The notes beneath the pieces are model-generated. The model worked only from the letters and a program-made list of their open reading frames with translations, was not told where the DNA came from and searched no databases. 64,000 nt of DNA from Mycogone perniciosa (Eukaryota; Ascomycota; Sordariomycetes; Hypocreales; Hypocreaceae): contig JAOALB010000081.1 in the NCBI GenBank assembly GCA_025331125.1, positions 62,001 to 126,000 of the forward strand, in the 5' to 3' direction. How positions within the stretch are numbered: position 1 is the stretch's first letter; the number at the start of each line of letters is the position of its first letter. Positions 22,668 to 34,747 of this stretch are shown here, one piece after another. The translations under genes and the position numbers were made by a program.

Positions 22668-23633
22668 ATGCAACTATCAATCGTTCTTGCCCTGGCGGGT
22701 CTTGCTGTGGCTCTTCCAAGCCCGGTCACAGGCTCAGTTCCCAGCAAGCCTGAGAACGTTACCATCCCTCCAGCCTTCCAGCCCGATCGCATCATCTCGT
22801 CCGAGAACCTCCATGCGTATCTTCAGAAGAACCACGAGTTGAATCATACTATCTTCCTGAAAGATACTGGAGTCGTTATCGACCTTTCCACGATCGAGAT
22901 TTCACAGCCTAAGAACCTTGACTCGGGCAACTCCACGAATTCCAAGCGAGCGCCTCCTGACTGGTAAGTTTATGATGCAAATGCTGAAATCCAAAGTACA
23001 TCCACATAATAAAACCAATAACTGACTCCAAAACTTTATCAAGGTCTTGCTATAACTACAAGCAACAATGGGCTGAACAAGTTCAAAGCTGGTGGGACAG
23101 CTGGAATCCCGCTTCATCTTGCTTGTCGAATGGATTCTCTTCGTTGCCCGCGACTCAGAATATCGGTTGGTCATACAGCAAGTCTATCGCAACAAACTCG
23201 GGGTAAGTTTTCTTCTTTAGCTTTGAGGGGATGGGGTTTCAATTTATGCTAATGCCTTGCTCTTCAGTCTTGATTGGAAGATCATCAAGGACGTTCTTAG
23301 CGTCAGTGCTGGTGTCACGGTCACCGAGACTTGGACAGACTCTGGTTTTGGTAAGTTGTTACTGGTCTTTTTCTCCTTGTATTAATCGTAGTGACTAACA
23401 ATCATATAGTTTCCTGCCAAATTCCCGGTGGTAGCATTGGACAGATCTGGATCCAGAACAAGATTGTCTGGGGCTGGATGTGGGAGAGATCCTGCCAGAG
23501 CTGCAATGGCTCTCCCACAAGCTGCTGGGGTGCCACAGCAAAGGGCGGAGCTTCAGCTCCTGTTTCAACTAAGAACAGGGGCGTTGGTGTCCAATACGGC
23601 TGCAGCACCGGTTGGGACAAGGTTCGCTGCTAA
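22668..23633 (+). CDS. Small secreted pre-pro-protein, eight cysteines in mature part
   Basis: Four exons, 22668-22963, 23044-23202, 23268-23350 and 23410-23633, give 253 aa. The introns are 80, 65 and 59 nt, all in phase. It starts with a signal peptide, MQLSIVLALAGLAVALPS. A pro-region follows with N-glycosylation sites (NVT, NHT, NST), ending in a kexin-type dibasic site NSKR just before APPDW. The predicted mature part, about 160 aa, has eight cysteines and many tryptophans, with motifs SCYNYKQQW, GGSIGQIWIQNKIVWGW and RSCQSC, and ends on a cysteine. I recognise no family. The layout fits processed fungal secreted effectors or antimicrobial proteins, but no activity can be claimed. AT-rich, gene-poor DNA surrounds it. 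Confidence 0.85.
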
Positions 23634-24557
23634 GCGTCCTGAAGTTGTCAGCATCCACCAGACTTCTCCTTAAAAGAGAGGAGATGGTCGTCACTCGTTT
23701 GTAGGGGTTTGAACCTTTCAAACTTCCTCTCCATCTAGCTTGCAAGCCAATCGCTTGCAGTTCCCGACTTCTTGTAGTTTTTTTTTACCAGTTTTGGTAC
23801 AGGCATCGTCTTTTGTATCTAGTCATCTTGCACACATACTACCCAGAACAGCTCTGCAGTAAGCGAGTTCTGTTTGCATTCCTGAATATATTTTCTCTCC
23901 CATCATGGTCTCTCTCTCTTTTACTGGAATTACCAATGAAATAGGATTCATGCGATAAATTTCGTTGTTTGGTTGGTCTGTCAAAAATTTCATAGATTCT
24001 TTAGGCTATCGTAAAGTGGCGTTATTATTGTATTATGTATGCTTACTTCGTACAATAAGCATCAATAATCGTAGGCTACCAACGGCACAGGTACCAATTT
24101 ACCCATCCTCCCTTGAAAATTCTTTTATTACGTATAATGCCTTTAACAATATCTATTAAATATCAAGTCCTATTTATTATTTGCCTGAAAATACCGCGAA
24201 TAGCCCAAGACTTATTTGAATTACTGTTGATAGCTTTGATTAGGGTACTAACTAGGATCTGAGTTGTTGTGGCATAATATTAAGCTGTATAACACCAAGG
24301 ATAAGATCTGCGTCCTCACTGGGTTATTGAATCGATCGACATACTGCTATTTGATCATTTGATATGAATGTGACAACCAACCAGCAAAATGCGAAAAATA
24401 TGTGTACATAATAGTAATACTCGTTATTAATACCAAAGGTATACTTCGTATATACTTTCGGGAACACCAACGGGTAGCCGTCACGACAATTCCTGCAATC
24501 CAGAGCAAGTCAATGAAACATATATATACAGAAGTAAATTGGTTTCAAATATCGATT
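23634..24557. other. AT-rich intergenic region
   Basis: The first 250 bp should be the 3' UTR of the secreted-protein gene. The rest is AT-rich with no gene. TACTTCGTA variants lie near 24050 and 24443. Confidence 0.5.
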
Positions 24558-24629
24558 GGTCTAGTGGCGCAATGGCAGCGCGTTGCTTTCCGGTGGCAAA
24601 GGTTCCAGGTTCGAGTCCTGGCTAGATCG
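24558..24629 (+). tRNA. tRNA-Arg (anticodon CCG)
   Basis: 72 nt, no intron. Acceptor GGTCTAG pairs with CTAGATC (one G-U), discriminator G. The D arm is GCGC/GCGC. The anticodon stem TTGCT/GGCAA encloses loop TTCCGGT, so positions 34-36 are CCG. The T arm is CCAGG TTCGAGT CCTGG. The A box TGGCGCAATGG and B box GGTTCGAGTCC are intact. A T run about a dozen bases downstream can end Pol III transcription. It decodes CGG. Confidence 0.96.
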
Positions 24630-25425
24630 GACCAACTCGATTTCTTTTTTTGGTCGTCTTGGTCAATAATTTTTTTGGCGGATAAGAACGAGTAGCAAGT
24701 ATTAACCGAAAAACCTTGTGAGGGTTTACACCCCCTCAATCACACGACATCTCTTTCTATTTGTTTCCAACAGATTAACCGAGATAACTCATTTTTTCAC
24801 TGATGTATGTATAGGTATATGTAAGTGAGTACCTTTTGATATATACTTCGTACCTGAAACATAAGACTGTGTGCATGCAATAACAAGTTTTACACATGGT
24901 TCCCACGACGAAATATCAACATCTTGACTCGATTTCTTATACTGACAAGAATACAGGAACGAATGAAAACCGAAACAATCGTACATGAAGAAGAATCGCA
25001 ACTTTTGTGAGGCAAAGCAGCCATGTACACGTATAAACCGTCATTGGCATTATGTCGTTAGTTCGCAGCCTCCACTGGAGGCCCCCATGTACCCAAGACC
25101 GCTCTTTGCCATGGGCTTCGTGAAAAACACTTTTGAGTAAACGCGAACCTCTAACCCCTCTCCCATTAGCATTCCCCTTCTTTTAGTATCCCGATGACCT
25201 GTTTCCAAAGTCTTTTGTTTCGTCCGCGCCGTCTACTGGTTGGAGAAGTGGTCTACCCTCGATGAACGCTATGTAAGAAAGAAGGACCTCAGGTCTTCGC
25301 TCGAAAAATAAAATAAAAAGAAAGTATGTCAAATGAATGTATCACTGGCGAGGCCAGGGACAGCTTTGTGCGCCGTCCTCGCTCGTATTTGGGTGTCTCC
25401 TCTCGCCGTCAACTTCTCATACGCA
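24630..25425. other. Intergenic, nothing recognised
   Basis: About 800 bp between tRNA-Arg and the 3' end of the acidic-protein gene. It should contain that gene's 3' UTR. A TACTTCGTA variant lies near 24845. Confidence 0.5.
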
Positions 25426-27170
25426 TCATATCCGCAGTAAGTTGACATCCGAGATACTTCTATGTCTCTTGTGACTGCCGCTGCTTGCCTCACCTGAAGC
25501 TTTGCGTTTTGCAGAAACAGATTCGAGGGGACTGCGGGTAACGTCACTCATTTGCTTCTTGTGGCGTCGAATCGGTGTCAAAGGCACAGCCGCCGTGTCA
25601 AATCGGTCTGATTTCAAGCCCCTGAGAGCAGTGTAATTGTATGGCCCACTGAACGCAAGGGAATCCTGGGTCGCTTGATTGCTGAGGATCAGCTGTTGGT
25701 TGATTTGGTTGCGGCGGAAGGCACCGACTGTGTCTGAGTTGAGATGAGATAGAACATCCCTCTCACTGGAGGCGGTAGTAGGTCGCTTGGGTGATGGAGC
25801 CCATTTGCTGTTGCCTTCTTCGTCACCCGAGGACTCCTCCTCATCGTTTTCACCCCACGTGATGAAGTCATTGATGTCTAACTTGTGTTCGTCATCGTCA
25901 TCGCCTTCCGCGCTCGCTGCCGTAGAGCTGTCATCAGCGGTATTGGCTTCTGACGGAAAGGGGAAGAAGGCCTCCGCAGGACCCATGGCTTGTGCATTAA
26001 CAAAGTCTCCGAATGTGTTGGATGAAAACATGGCACTGAGCATCATGTTTGCAGAGTTGCTGAGGATTGGGGACGACGGATCTTCCATAGGCCAGGGGAA
26101 GTTGAATTGTTCCGGAGATAAGTCAAGCTGGCGTCGTCGGTGAGGGGTGAAGATCATCATTTTCCTTGTCAGAGGATTGAGAACAGCAATAGGCTTCTTA
26201 TCAGATCGATCCAGCTTGAATCGTCCAACACGGGGTTGACCACGTTGGGATTTGACTGGAGACTCTTCTTCAGAATCAGATACATCACTCATTGTGTTTG
26301 GTGGACGGTGTGTCTTTTTGCGAATCACGGGCTCAGGAACGTCCTCTTCATCGGTAGTATCGCCGTCGGCTGGAGCACGGAGGTTAGCTTGGGCCATAAC
26401 ACGTCTAGCGTCGGACAGAACTCACTCTCATATCCATCAAGCTCCAGTGGCTCTTCAAAGGCAGGCGTAAAGTTTGCGATTTCACTGACAGCTTGAGAAA
26501 CCGTAGGAATGGCAGCCAATGTCTCGTCATCAGAGAGTTGTCTGACTACTTCTTCGGCCTCTGATTCAGAGTCATCTTCTTCATATTGGCCATGATAGTC
26601 CCAGAAAGAACCGGAACCAGACGATTCGTCAGGATCATGCTCAATCTCACGACGGAAGGCAGGATCAAGAGAGTTTTGGGAGACAAATATGTCGGGGAAA
26701 AGATCAGCGTGATCATCCTCCGTTTCCGTGGAGTCGGAATCACTAGAGGGCACATCGAAGCGAACGTGACGCTCCACGGCAGTATCGGGGGCAAAGGCAG
26801 TTGCTTCTTGGTAGATATCGGAGGCTTGGCTCTCGTCCACGTCCGACAAGATACCAGCCCAACTTGCATTGTCATCAATATCCCCATCATCGACATCACC
26901 GTCATCAGCTTGGTCATCGTCCTCCTCTTCATCATCTGATTGCGGTCGAGGGGCATCGGAGGATTGCACAAAGCCCTCAGTCAAGATACTATGCTCCTCG
27001 ACCGCTGTTACATCCTCCTCGTCATCGTCTGAGGTGTCGCTAATGTCCTCGATAGCTGAATAGCCGTCATCATCGGATAGGTCGAGAGAGGAGGAGGATG
27101 AGATGGAGCCGCGGCGCTTCTGAGCCTTGGCAGCAGTCGCGGGGTATTTGCGGCGGATGTTGCGGGACAT
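25426..27170 (-). CDS. Acidic, probably nuclear protein of unknown function
   Basis: Two exons, 26426-27170 and 25426-26369, give 562 aa. The 56-nt intron (26370-26425) has GTGAGT, GCTAAC and CAG signals and joins in phase. The N-terminal 130 residues are Ser/Asp/Glu-rich, for example TSDDDEEDV and SDDEEEDDDQADDGD. A better-structured centre reads LNPLTRKMMIFTPHRRRQL, then NFPWPMEDPSSPILSNSANM and FSSNTFGDFVN. The C-terminus is basic, with RRHKK and KRKASGE, and ends SISDVNLLRI. Acidic tracts with basic nuclear-localisation-like motifs suggest a chromatin or transcription role, perhaps like the Ifh1 co-activator. That link is a guess from composition. Confidence 0.85.
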
Positions 27171-30100
27171 GTCGTATGGTGTGATATAATGTAGTTAAAA
27201 CTTGGGGGGTAGCAGTGTTGTTCGTTTTATAGGTATAAATTGCTGGCGTTCTAGCCGCAGGTGTGTTGCAGTCGAAAGGGTGAACAAGGTGATTTAGTGC
27301 GAGATGAAAGATGAAGCTGCAATGGATTCGATACAAATAGTATTCATGGGTAAAATGATGTCGAATTGGGTGCCTGACTGGGATACTCGCGGGAATATAT
27401 CAAGGGTAATGGCTGAGATGGAGGAGGTGGTGGATGGGAGAGTGTAGCAATTGAGACGTCGAAGGCCCTACCGAAACGGGCAACTGGCAGAATTATGTGA
27501 TTCAGAGACAGACTCTCGAAGAACATCAGCTCAAAGACCGGGAAAGCCTGTGGAAACTATCGTTGAGGATTGTTGATTGAACTCGGTGAACTGCTGGACT
27601 GCGAGCCGTGATGGGCACGGCCCGCAGTGGGCGTTTACAGCTCAGCGACAGCCGAAGGCATTTTGACTCGACGACGTTTCAAACGGGGGGGACTCTGATG
27701 AAATTCTGGCATAGGGCGACTTCGTTGTCTGCTTTGGAGATGGGTTGATGATGATGCAGCAGAAGGAGAGGAGAGGAGGAAAACCCGGAGACGTCCCCAA
27801 GCGGGAGAAATACCTTCGCGAGGTACGAAGTACTCCGTACATGCACTCCATTTTTTCCCAAACTTTTTAGTGCATGGTGGGATCGACCCCATGCGACGCC
27901 TGATTCGCCTGCAGCAGGGACCGAGAGGCGCTAAGCCGCTCTAAGCGCAGAAGCCCGTCGTCACCGCTTCTTTCGAGGTGTGCAGCGCCTGCAGCGCAGT
28001 GAGCAGTGAGTTGCAGCGAGTTTTAGTGGGCGCGCACGGTGCGAAACACTGGAGCCCACGCTGGAGCCCGCGCTGTCATCATAGGCAACGGCTGCTGCTG
28101 CACTGCAGGAAAACCCCTCCACTGAGGTCACTGCACCTCAACCCCACCTCTTGCAGCCTGTGGCGCCACGGGTGTCTTGTTGACACGCAGGATTTTGAAT
28201 CAATCTGATATCTGATCATCAGGGAAGCGAAACCGCATTGAATTACTCGATTGTCTGGATGACTCGAATGGTGAGCAATTGCTTCAGCTCTAGAGGTCGT
28301 GGCAATTGTTCGATTGGCTTAGTTACGAGGTAAAGAATGTTCGCCAAAGATGCCCTTTCACGTACTCCGCACAGAGTAAGCTGTCCACAGTGATGAATGA
28401 AACTTTTCACCGTTCACAACCCCTGCACTTCCCGGCTGCCCCATTATCGACTTGCAAGGCAGCCAAGATGGCGTAGAGCAGCAAATACTACCCTATATCG
28501 CGAAGAATGAACTGGAAAAATATCGCAAATACCTAGCGGAGGACGCCGCCCGGCCAAATCATGAATAAACTGCAGGAGGTTCAAGGTGCCTTAGGTCAGT
28601 TTCTCGGAGAATATAGCAGCAATAGGAGACCAAATAGGAAAACCAGAGTCAATTTTTCTGATCAACTCGGCGGCTCACAACGTAGCTCGTTATCCACAGA
28701 CCCATGTGACAACTTCTCTCATTTTCTAATGTGCGCAATACAGAGGCGATTCCTAGCTCTCTAGAATCTGTTACACCAGCAGATGAACTATGATAGGTAG
28801 TTCAAGGTTTCATAATTATTATACAAACCAGTCCTAGCACTGCAGTACGAAGTACTACTAGAAACAACGGCGGATGCAAATTTTAGGCTCATTGGAGTTG
28901 CCTCGGGTTACCTGCAACTTGCCACTTAGGAAAGATATTATTCGCAGAGCTACGGGCCTTCAGGGGTCCTGGATGACAAGGGCTTTTGGCAGTTGGAAGC
29001 AAAAGATCACGAGACGGCAATATACACCGAATAGAGATCCACTTCGATGGGGTTGATGAGGCGATGCCGCGCGATGGTACAGGGGTCTGCAGGCGGGATC
29101 CGTCCGACCTTTTTTTTTGCCTCGACTCCAGTCCCTTTGTCCCTCACCTAGCCCCTCACTGGAGAAGAAAACTCTTTTTTTCCTCTGAAAATGTCTGATA
29201 CCGACCAGCGCCGAAAAGTGCTCAATGTGCGGAGTACGTGAGCCGTCCGTCCTATCTCCTAACGGACATACTGTGCAACGTCTCCGGCGTTTGGCAAAGG
29301 ATCTGAGAAACTAGCACTACCTACGTGTTACACGAGGAGTAACAGACTTGATGGCTCAATTGGAGGAGTCATAGAGCTGTGACTAGCTACTAGGTAGTAT
29401 AATACTATCAATCTCATGGCGCAAGAGTCACTAGGAGTTATGAATCATCCATAGCAGAAACCTTGCCCTCCACCATGAATATGTTAGCTGTTCGACGGTC
29501 AACACGCTATTGAATTCTTTACATGTGCATTCTTTACAGAAAAAATGCATGCATGCAATATGTACAAAGTACTCCGTACCAAGTCAAGATGCACCAGCAG
29601 GCTTGCCTTAGCACGGGAGTATGCATATCATATTCCGTATTTGTATGTACGTGATTGGGCCACAAGTGTGACTCAAGAGACGCCTCGTCAGATGAAGTCA
29701 AAGGCCTCATTGGCTCCCTCTTTGTCTGTGCTCTGACCCTTGAACAAACAAGCCCCCTCTTGTGTGCATCGGTCCATCTAACGTCCAGCCATGTCTGGCC
29801 TATTCTTGGTGCATGTGTATCCACTAAATGCCCCGGCCAGATGCAATCCATGCCCGGGGTCGTGCCATTTGGATGACGAAGAAAAAAAAAAGAAAGAAGA
29901 AGAGAAAGGAAGAAGACTGTCTCTCGCAATTGCAGCCTTGCAGCCTCCCAGATGTGGTTCGTTTAACCTTCAGCCGAGGTTGCCAGACCTTTTAAGCCTG
30001 GCTCCAAAAATTGGCGATCTTCGATGGAATCTGATAGTGGTCAATGCGCTGTGACGCGCCTAAGTGACGAACAGCCGCGCGTATCGTGCGCGCTTGTGGT

Positions 30101-30283
30101 TGCCCGGGCAGCGGCGGCCAGGCCCAATTGAAGGTACCGAGTCGTAAACAGCAGCGAGGCGGTCTCAATGTTCATGCCCAAAGCGGTCTGTCACTTCACT
30201 TTCGACGACAACCAACCCTCAGTTCTCAATTATCAATACGTCAGTATTCCAATCTACGGGTTGAGTCGACTATATTCACTATC
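27171..30283. other. 3.1-kb intergenic region without a confident gene
   Basis: It separates the divergent acidic-protein and kinesin genes. It has an imperfect 18-bp palindrome GTACGAAGTACTCCGTAC at 27823-27840, TACTCCGTAC near 29570 and a possible decayed coding stretch near 28450-28620. An A-rich purine run lies at 29880-29915. No RNA gene recognised. Confidence 0.5.
28448..28625 (+). pseudogene. Possible decayed coding fragment
   Basis: One frame reads DLQGSQDGVEQQ, ILPYIAKNELEKY and RKYLAEDAARPNHE to a stop at 28563. A second frame starting at 28561 continues with similar character, NKLQEVQGALGQFLGEYSS. Both are helical and charged, as if one protein had been split by a frameshift. No family recognised, and chance is not excluded. 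Confidence 0.2.
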
Positions 30284-32907
30284 ATGGATACGCCGCCGAA
30301 ATCCCACAATCTGTTCGAGGTCTACCTCCGCCTGCGGCCACCGCCCCATGGTGTGGTCCATAGCGAACGCATTCTGAACATTGAGACGCCCAAAGACAAC
30401 TCACATCCGTCGCACATTACTCTCAATCCACCGACTGACCGACGGAGAGCCATTGAGAAGTTTGGCTTCACGCGAGTGTTCCAGGAAGACGCAACCCAGC
30501 TTGATGTATTCCACTGCACCGAGATTGTGCCGCTCGTCGAGGGCGTTCTGGCGCCCCAGGGAGGCGAGGGAACAGATGCCGTCGTGGCTACGCTGGGAGT
30601 CACTGGCTCCGGAAAGGTCGGCCAGGCTTCTGTGATAACGTGATTCCAAGAATCCAGTGCTGACGTGGGAATAGACCCATACAATCTTGGGCAACAAGAG
30701 TCAGCGAGGGTTAACCCAGCTGGCCATGGACGTTCTCTTCCGCTCAATCGGCGATAACATGCTCGACTCGTCTGACCTCTCGTCCGTTCTCGAGTCGCTT
30801 CAAGCCTACGATCCATCCGAAGCCACACTCATGACCGCGCCTCACTTCCTAGATGTTATCAACGCAGAGCCATCGCAAGGCTCCCGAGGCCCTTCCCGGG
30901 CTGGCACACCTATGCTTGTACGGCCCCAACAGACCCTCTCATTTGTTACCCGATTGAGTATACTCCCAAGCACACAAAAACGGATACCCTGCACCTTTCC
31001 CGATTCCGCAGTATCAAGCCCGAAAAGTGTCAGGCTTGTTAGCGAGGCAGACGAGACACTCCGCCTGAAAGAACAGTAGGAATGCTCTGTTCAGGAGGAT
31101 CAGCAGTCTCCAGGTATCATTAGGTCAAACACAATTACCAACGTCGTTCCCAAGCCCAAGCGGGCTCCCGAGAAACCCTTCATGTCATTGACCGCCGCCA
31201 GCCGTCTCAAGACAACTGCTAAACATGAACTCAAGGGCGAGCATAGCATATTGTCTACGGCACCACGACGCACTCTTCAGCGACATTCTGCGTTGCATAG
31301 CCTACCTCAGTCCCCGGATGTCAGCAACCTCAACGTGTCCTGCGACCCGTCTGCCGAGTACGTCGTTGTGGTGTCCATGTACGAAGTCCATAACGATCGC
31401 ATCTACGATCTCCTAACGCCAGCATCTAAATCTGGAGCGACGAAGGAGTACCGTCGTCGACCTTTGCTATTCAAATCCACCGAGCTTTCTCCCGATCGCA
31501 AGATTGTTGCTGGTCTTCGCAAAGTCGTTTGCACTGACTTTAGGGACGCCATCTTGGTCCTTGAGGCTGGCCTCCAGGAGAGGAGGGTAACTGGGACGGG
31601 TAGTAATAGCGTATCGAGTAGAAGTCATGGTTTCTTCTGTTTTGAGGTGAAGAAGAGGATCATTGGTAGGAGGGTCAGCTCATGGGACGGGAGCAAACTG
31701 ACCATTGTTGACCTGGCGGGAAGCGAGCGAGCCAGGGAAGCAAAGACGCAAGGTGCAACGCTAGCCGAAGCCGGGAAGATCAACGAGAGTTTGATGTACC
31801 TGGGGCAGTGTCTCCAGACTCAGAGCGATGCCGGCAGCTCGGGCAAGGTAGGTTCTTCATAGCATGAGGGGGATTCAAGTATGTGTGCTAACTGAGGATA
31901 AGCCCAACGTTGTTCCTTACCGGCAATGCAAGCTCACCGAACTCCTCTTCTCAAATTCCTTCCCATCGACCTCATCAGCAGCATACCCTCACGTCCCCCG
32001 ACGCAACCTCCAGAGAGGCGTCATGATTGTTACGGCAGACCCGCTTGGCGACTTCAACGCGACGTCTCAGATGCTCCGCTATGGTGCTCTCGCTCGAGAA
32101 GTCACTGTTCCACGCGTCCCATCTATTACCACCACCATCCTTGTACATGCGCCTGCAGCCGGAAACCCTCGGCCAGCCAGTCCCGTGCATCACCATCCTC
32201 GGTCGTTTATGGCTCCAGGGTCAGGGTTGTCTAGGACTCACACCCCACCCATGAACGCCACTGACGAACGCGTGACGATGGAGCTTGCTGCTCTGGAAAT
32301 CGCCAGACTCAGTGACGAAATTGAACAACTACGCGACGAGGTCGAGGTCCAGACTGAGGGGCGTTTGGCGGCCGAAGCTCATCTCCTCAGCATGGAAGAT
32401 CGAATGGTCGACATGGAGGCTACTATTCGAGAGGAGTGTGCCATTGAATTCGAACAGCGTCTTGCCATCGAACTCGCCCGATTCAAAGCGTCCATGCAAG
32501 TGGAGAAGGAGCGAAACGAGGAGCACTGGGACCGAAAGGTTGACGTGCTGGAGCGTGGTCTTGAAGCCGGCAACGATGACGACTACGACAAGGAGAACGT
32601 GCTCGTGGAGGATCTCTCGCAAGAAGTAGAGCGCCTCAGACGTGAGAACGGCGTGTTGAAGAGGGAACTTGCTGGTCGAAGTCCCACCAAGCGGAAGCCC
32701 CTCGAGGAGCGTGAGGATTTCTCTCCCGTGACGAACAACGGCGGCAATGCGTCCCGAGCGGACGGTGTTTCGAATTTGGGGCGCCGGCTGGAGCGGATGA
32801 GAGTGAGCAATGATAGTGTCAGGATATCCAACGGGACCAACGGCAGTCCCAAGAAGGTGCGCAAATTGGCAGCGAAACGGTGGGAGGATTTGGACGATCT
32901 TCACTAA
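30284..32907 (+). CDS. Kinesin-6-like motor protein, with an in-frame stop
   Basis: Exons 30284-30616, 30675-31847 and 31903-32907 (introns of 58 and 55 nt) keep one phase over 837 codons. Motor motifs are intact: P-loop GVTGSGKTHTIL across the first junction, VVVSMYEVHNDRIYDLL, NSVSSRSHGFF (switch I), LTIVDLAGSERA (switch II), NESLMYLGQCL and YRQCKLTELLFSN. A coiled coil follows (residues about 610-700) and a basic tail. The long insertion before SMYEVHNDRIYDLL is typical of kinesin-6, whose members act at the spindle midzone. TAG at 31077-31079 (codon 246) lies inside that insertion. Either an 84-nt in-phase intron (31011-31094, GTATCA to TCAG) removes it, giving 808 aa, or the gene is broken. 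Confidence 0.8.
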
Positions 32908-33340
32908 AGAGAGAGAATCTTGGCATATTATCTGGCCTGTTTTGTTACTCTTGTTTCTGGTTATGAATGCCACTTGGTCTAGGAAGGAAATCATGACGGT
33001 CTTGGTGAAGCTGGTTTGTCACGTCAGGAGGAAAGGGAATGGTTTTGGGGGAGAGGTATACCCTTGTCATGATTTTTTTCAGTAATGTTTGATACAGGTG
33101 TCAGGGCCGTGTTTCCTTTGCTTTATTAATATTCATCATCTTTCTCATCAAGTTCTTCCTTACATCATTTATTTTCCTTAATTTGTTGGAATATTGTGTC
33201 TGCATATCAAACGTAGATTACAAAGCGTGCCAAGAGAGTGAGTTCATAGAATAGGTGTCCCAAACATAAACCATCGGTCGTGTCAAACCGTATCATCATT
33301 CAACGCATTAGGGGCTTTCCTGTACTCCCTGCTCTCTAAA
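32908..33340. other. Convergent 3' intergenic region
   Basis: About 430 bp between the kinesin stop and the stop of the four-TM protein gene. It should hold both 3' UTRs. Nothing else seen. Confidence 0.55.
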
Positions 33341-34212
33341 TCAAGCGGTCTTCTGCTCTTCGACATGTTCTAGCTTCTTCTTATCCTTCGAACTAGGTCT
33401 CCAGTTTTGCCACCACCGCGTCGCTGCAGGTGCAACAACCGCAACGGGGCGTGCGGCAGCGCTATTACGTCTAATAACCTCAACGCAAGCACCGATGAAG
33501 AGGATAAAGTACAGCACAGCAACGGTGTAAGTAAACGCCGTCGTGGCGATAGCCCTGGCAGTTTCACTATTCACGGAGCCGAAGCGGCAGTCACCCCGGG
33601 ATCCGTTGAAGAAACCATCGCGACCGAAACCGTATCGGGGGAAACCGCACCGGCGCTCGAGCCCGAGGCTCCGGAACCAGAGGCGGAAGACGGCGGCTAG
33701 GATGACGACAGCGACCCAGATGATGAGGGAGGCGGCGATGTGGAAGCCCGGGTGGATGCCGGTCTTGAATTTGCCGATGACTCTGATGATTATCTCGGCA
33801 AGACTCCAGAGGAGGGCGACGCCCAACTATGAAGGCTGTATGTTAACGAATTGCGCGGATGTGAGTCTTATATAGAGGGACAAACCACAGGGACGTTGGT
33901 GAGGATAACAGTTCTGGCATTGCTGTTTTCAACAAGTGAGAGTCCTACACCTAAACCGGCGATGCTGAGGATTATAATGAAGATGTGGATGCCAGTCTTG
34001 AGTGCTTCCCAACCTCTATTTGGCTGCGATGGCACCATGGCTCGGCCGGGGTAAGGTTGGTAGGTCTGCCTATATTCTGGAGGATATGAATATGGCCGAT
34101 ACGGCTTGTAGTCATACGAAGGCGCCGCAACTGCCGGAGCAGGTGCCGGAACGGTCTCCGCAGTGGTTTGGCCTTTTGTTTCAGTTGCCCGGGGAGTTTC
34201 TTCAGATGCCAT
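33341..34212 (-). CDS. Four-TM (MARVEL-like) membrane protein
   Basis: Two exons, 33886-34212 and 33341-33826, give 270 aa. The donor is uncertain: GTTTGT (intron 33827-33885) or GTGGTT (to 33888), which differ by one codon in the same phase. A Pro/Tyr-rich cytosolic N-terminus (YKPYRPYSYPPEY) precedes four hydrophobic helices: IHIFIIILSIAGLGVGLSL, VALLWSLAEIIIRVIG, IAASLIIWVAVVILAAVF and FTYTVAVLYFILFIGACVEV. The C-terminus is short and basic. The layout matches fungal MARVEL-type proteins, often linked to membrane apposition. No specific function can be given. Confidence 0.8.
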
Positions 34213-34747
34213 GGCTACGATGGCAAAGGATCAAAGAAAGCGAGTTTGCTAGGAGTTGTTATAAGTTCTTGCCCCGGGGAAAGCACAATTGGTCGGCTTT
34301 ATAAGAGCCAACATTTGGATGAAAAATAGAGACTCAAACAGAGCCATGATTCAAATTATAAACAAGCGACGAGGCGAAGCAATTGGTCTGAACCAGAAGA
34401 GGATAATGTACACAGATGGGGATGGGAGCTCGAACACCGCCAACGTTTGAGGCTTGTTAGCTTGGCCGCGTGGCCCTTGGTGATGGCGGCCAAGGTGATT
34501 GCTGACGATTGGTCGAAATCCCACATCTCGACGATCTGGTCTTGGTTAGCCTCTCCTCAACACCAGACTTTCAACGTGGTAAGCATCTAAAACGCGTCAT
34601 CATTGATCCCAAAGCTATGATGCTTGAATCAGTGGGAAATCCGGCACGGGAAAACGGCATCAATCGGGGCTTAAAGCCGAAGCATCGTGGGGTCATGATC
34701 GTCCTTTTGCTAGCAACGTCGTCGGCTTTTGTCAACTGCCTCTATTT
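34213..34747. other. Intergenic, nothing recognised
   Basis: 535 bp between two minus-strand genes. It carries the promoter of the four-TM protein and the 3' UTR of SEC11. Open frames here are short and featureless. Confidence 0.55.

Noticed and set aside
32329..32994. 221-aa open frame on the minus strand
   Set aside because: Antisense to the kinesin coiled coil and 3' end; low-complexity composition.
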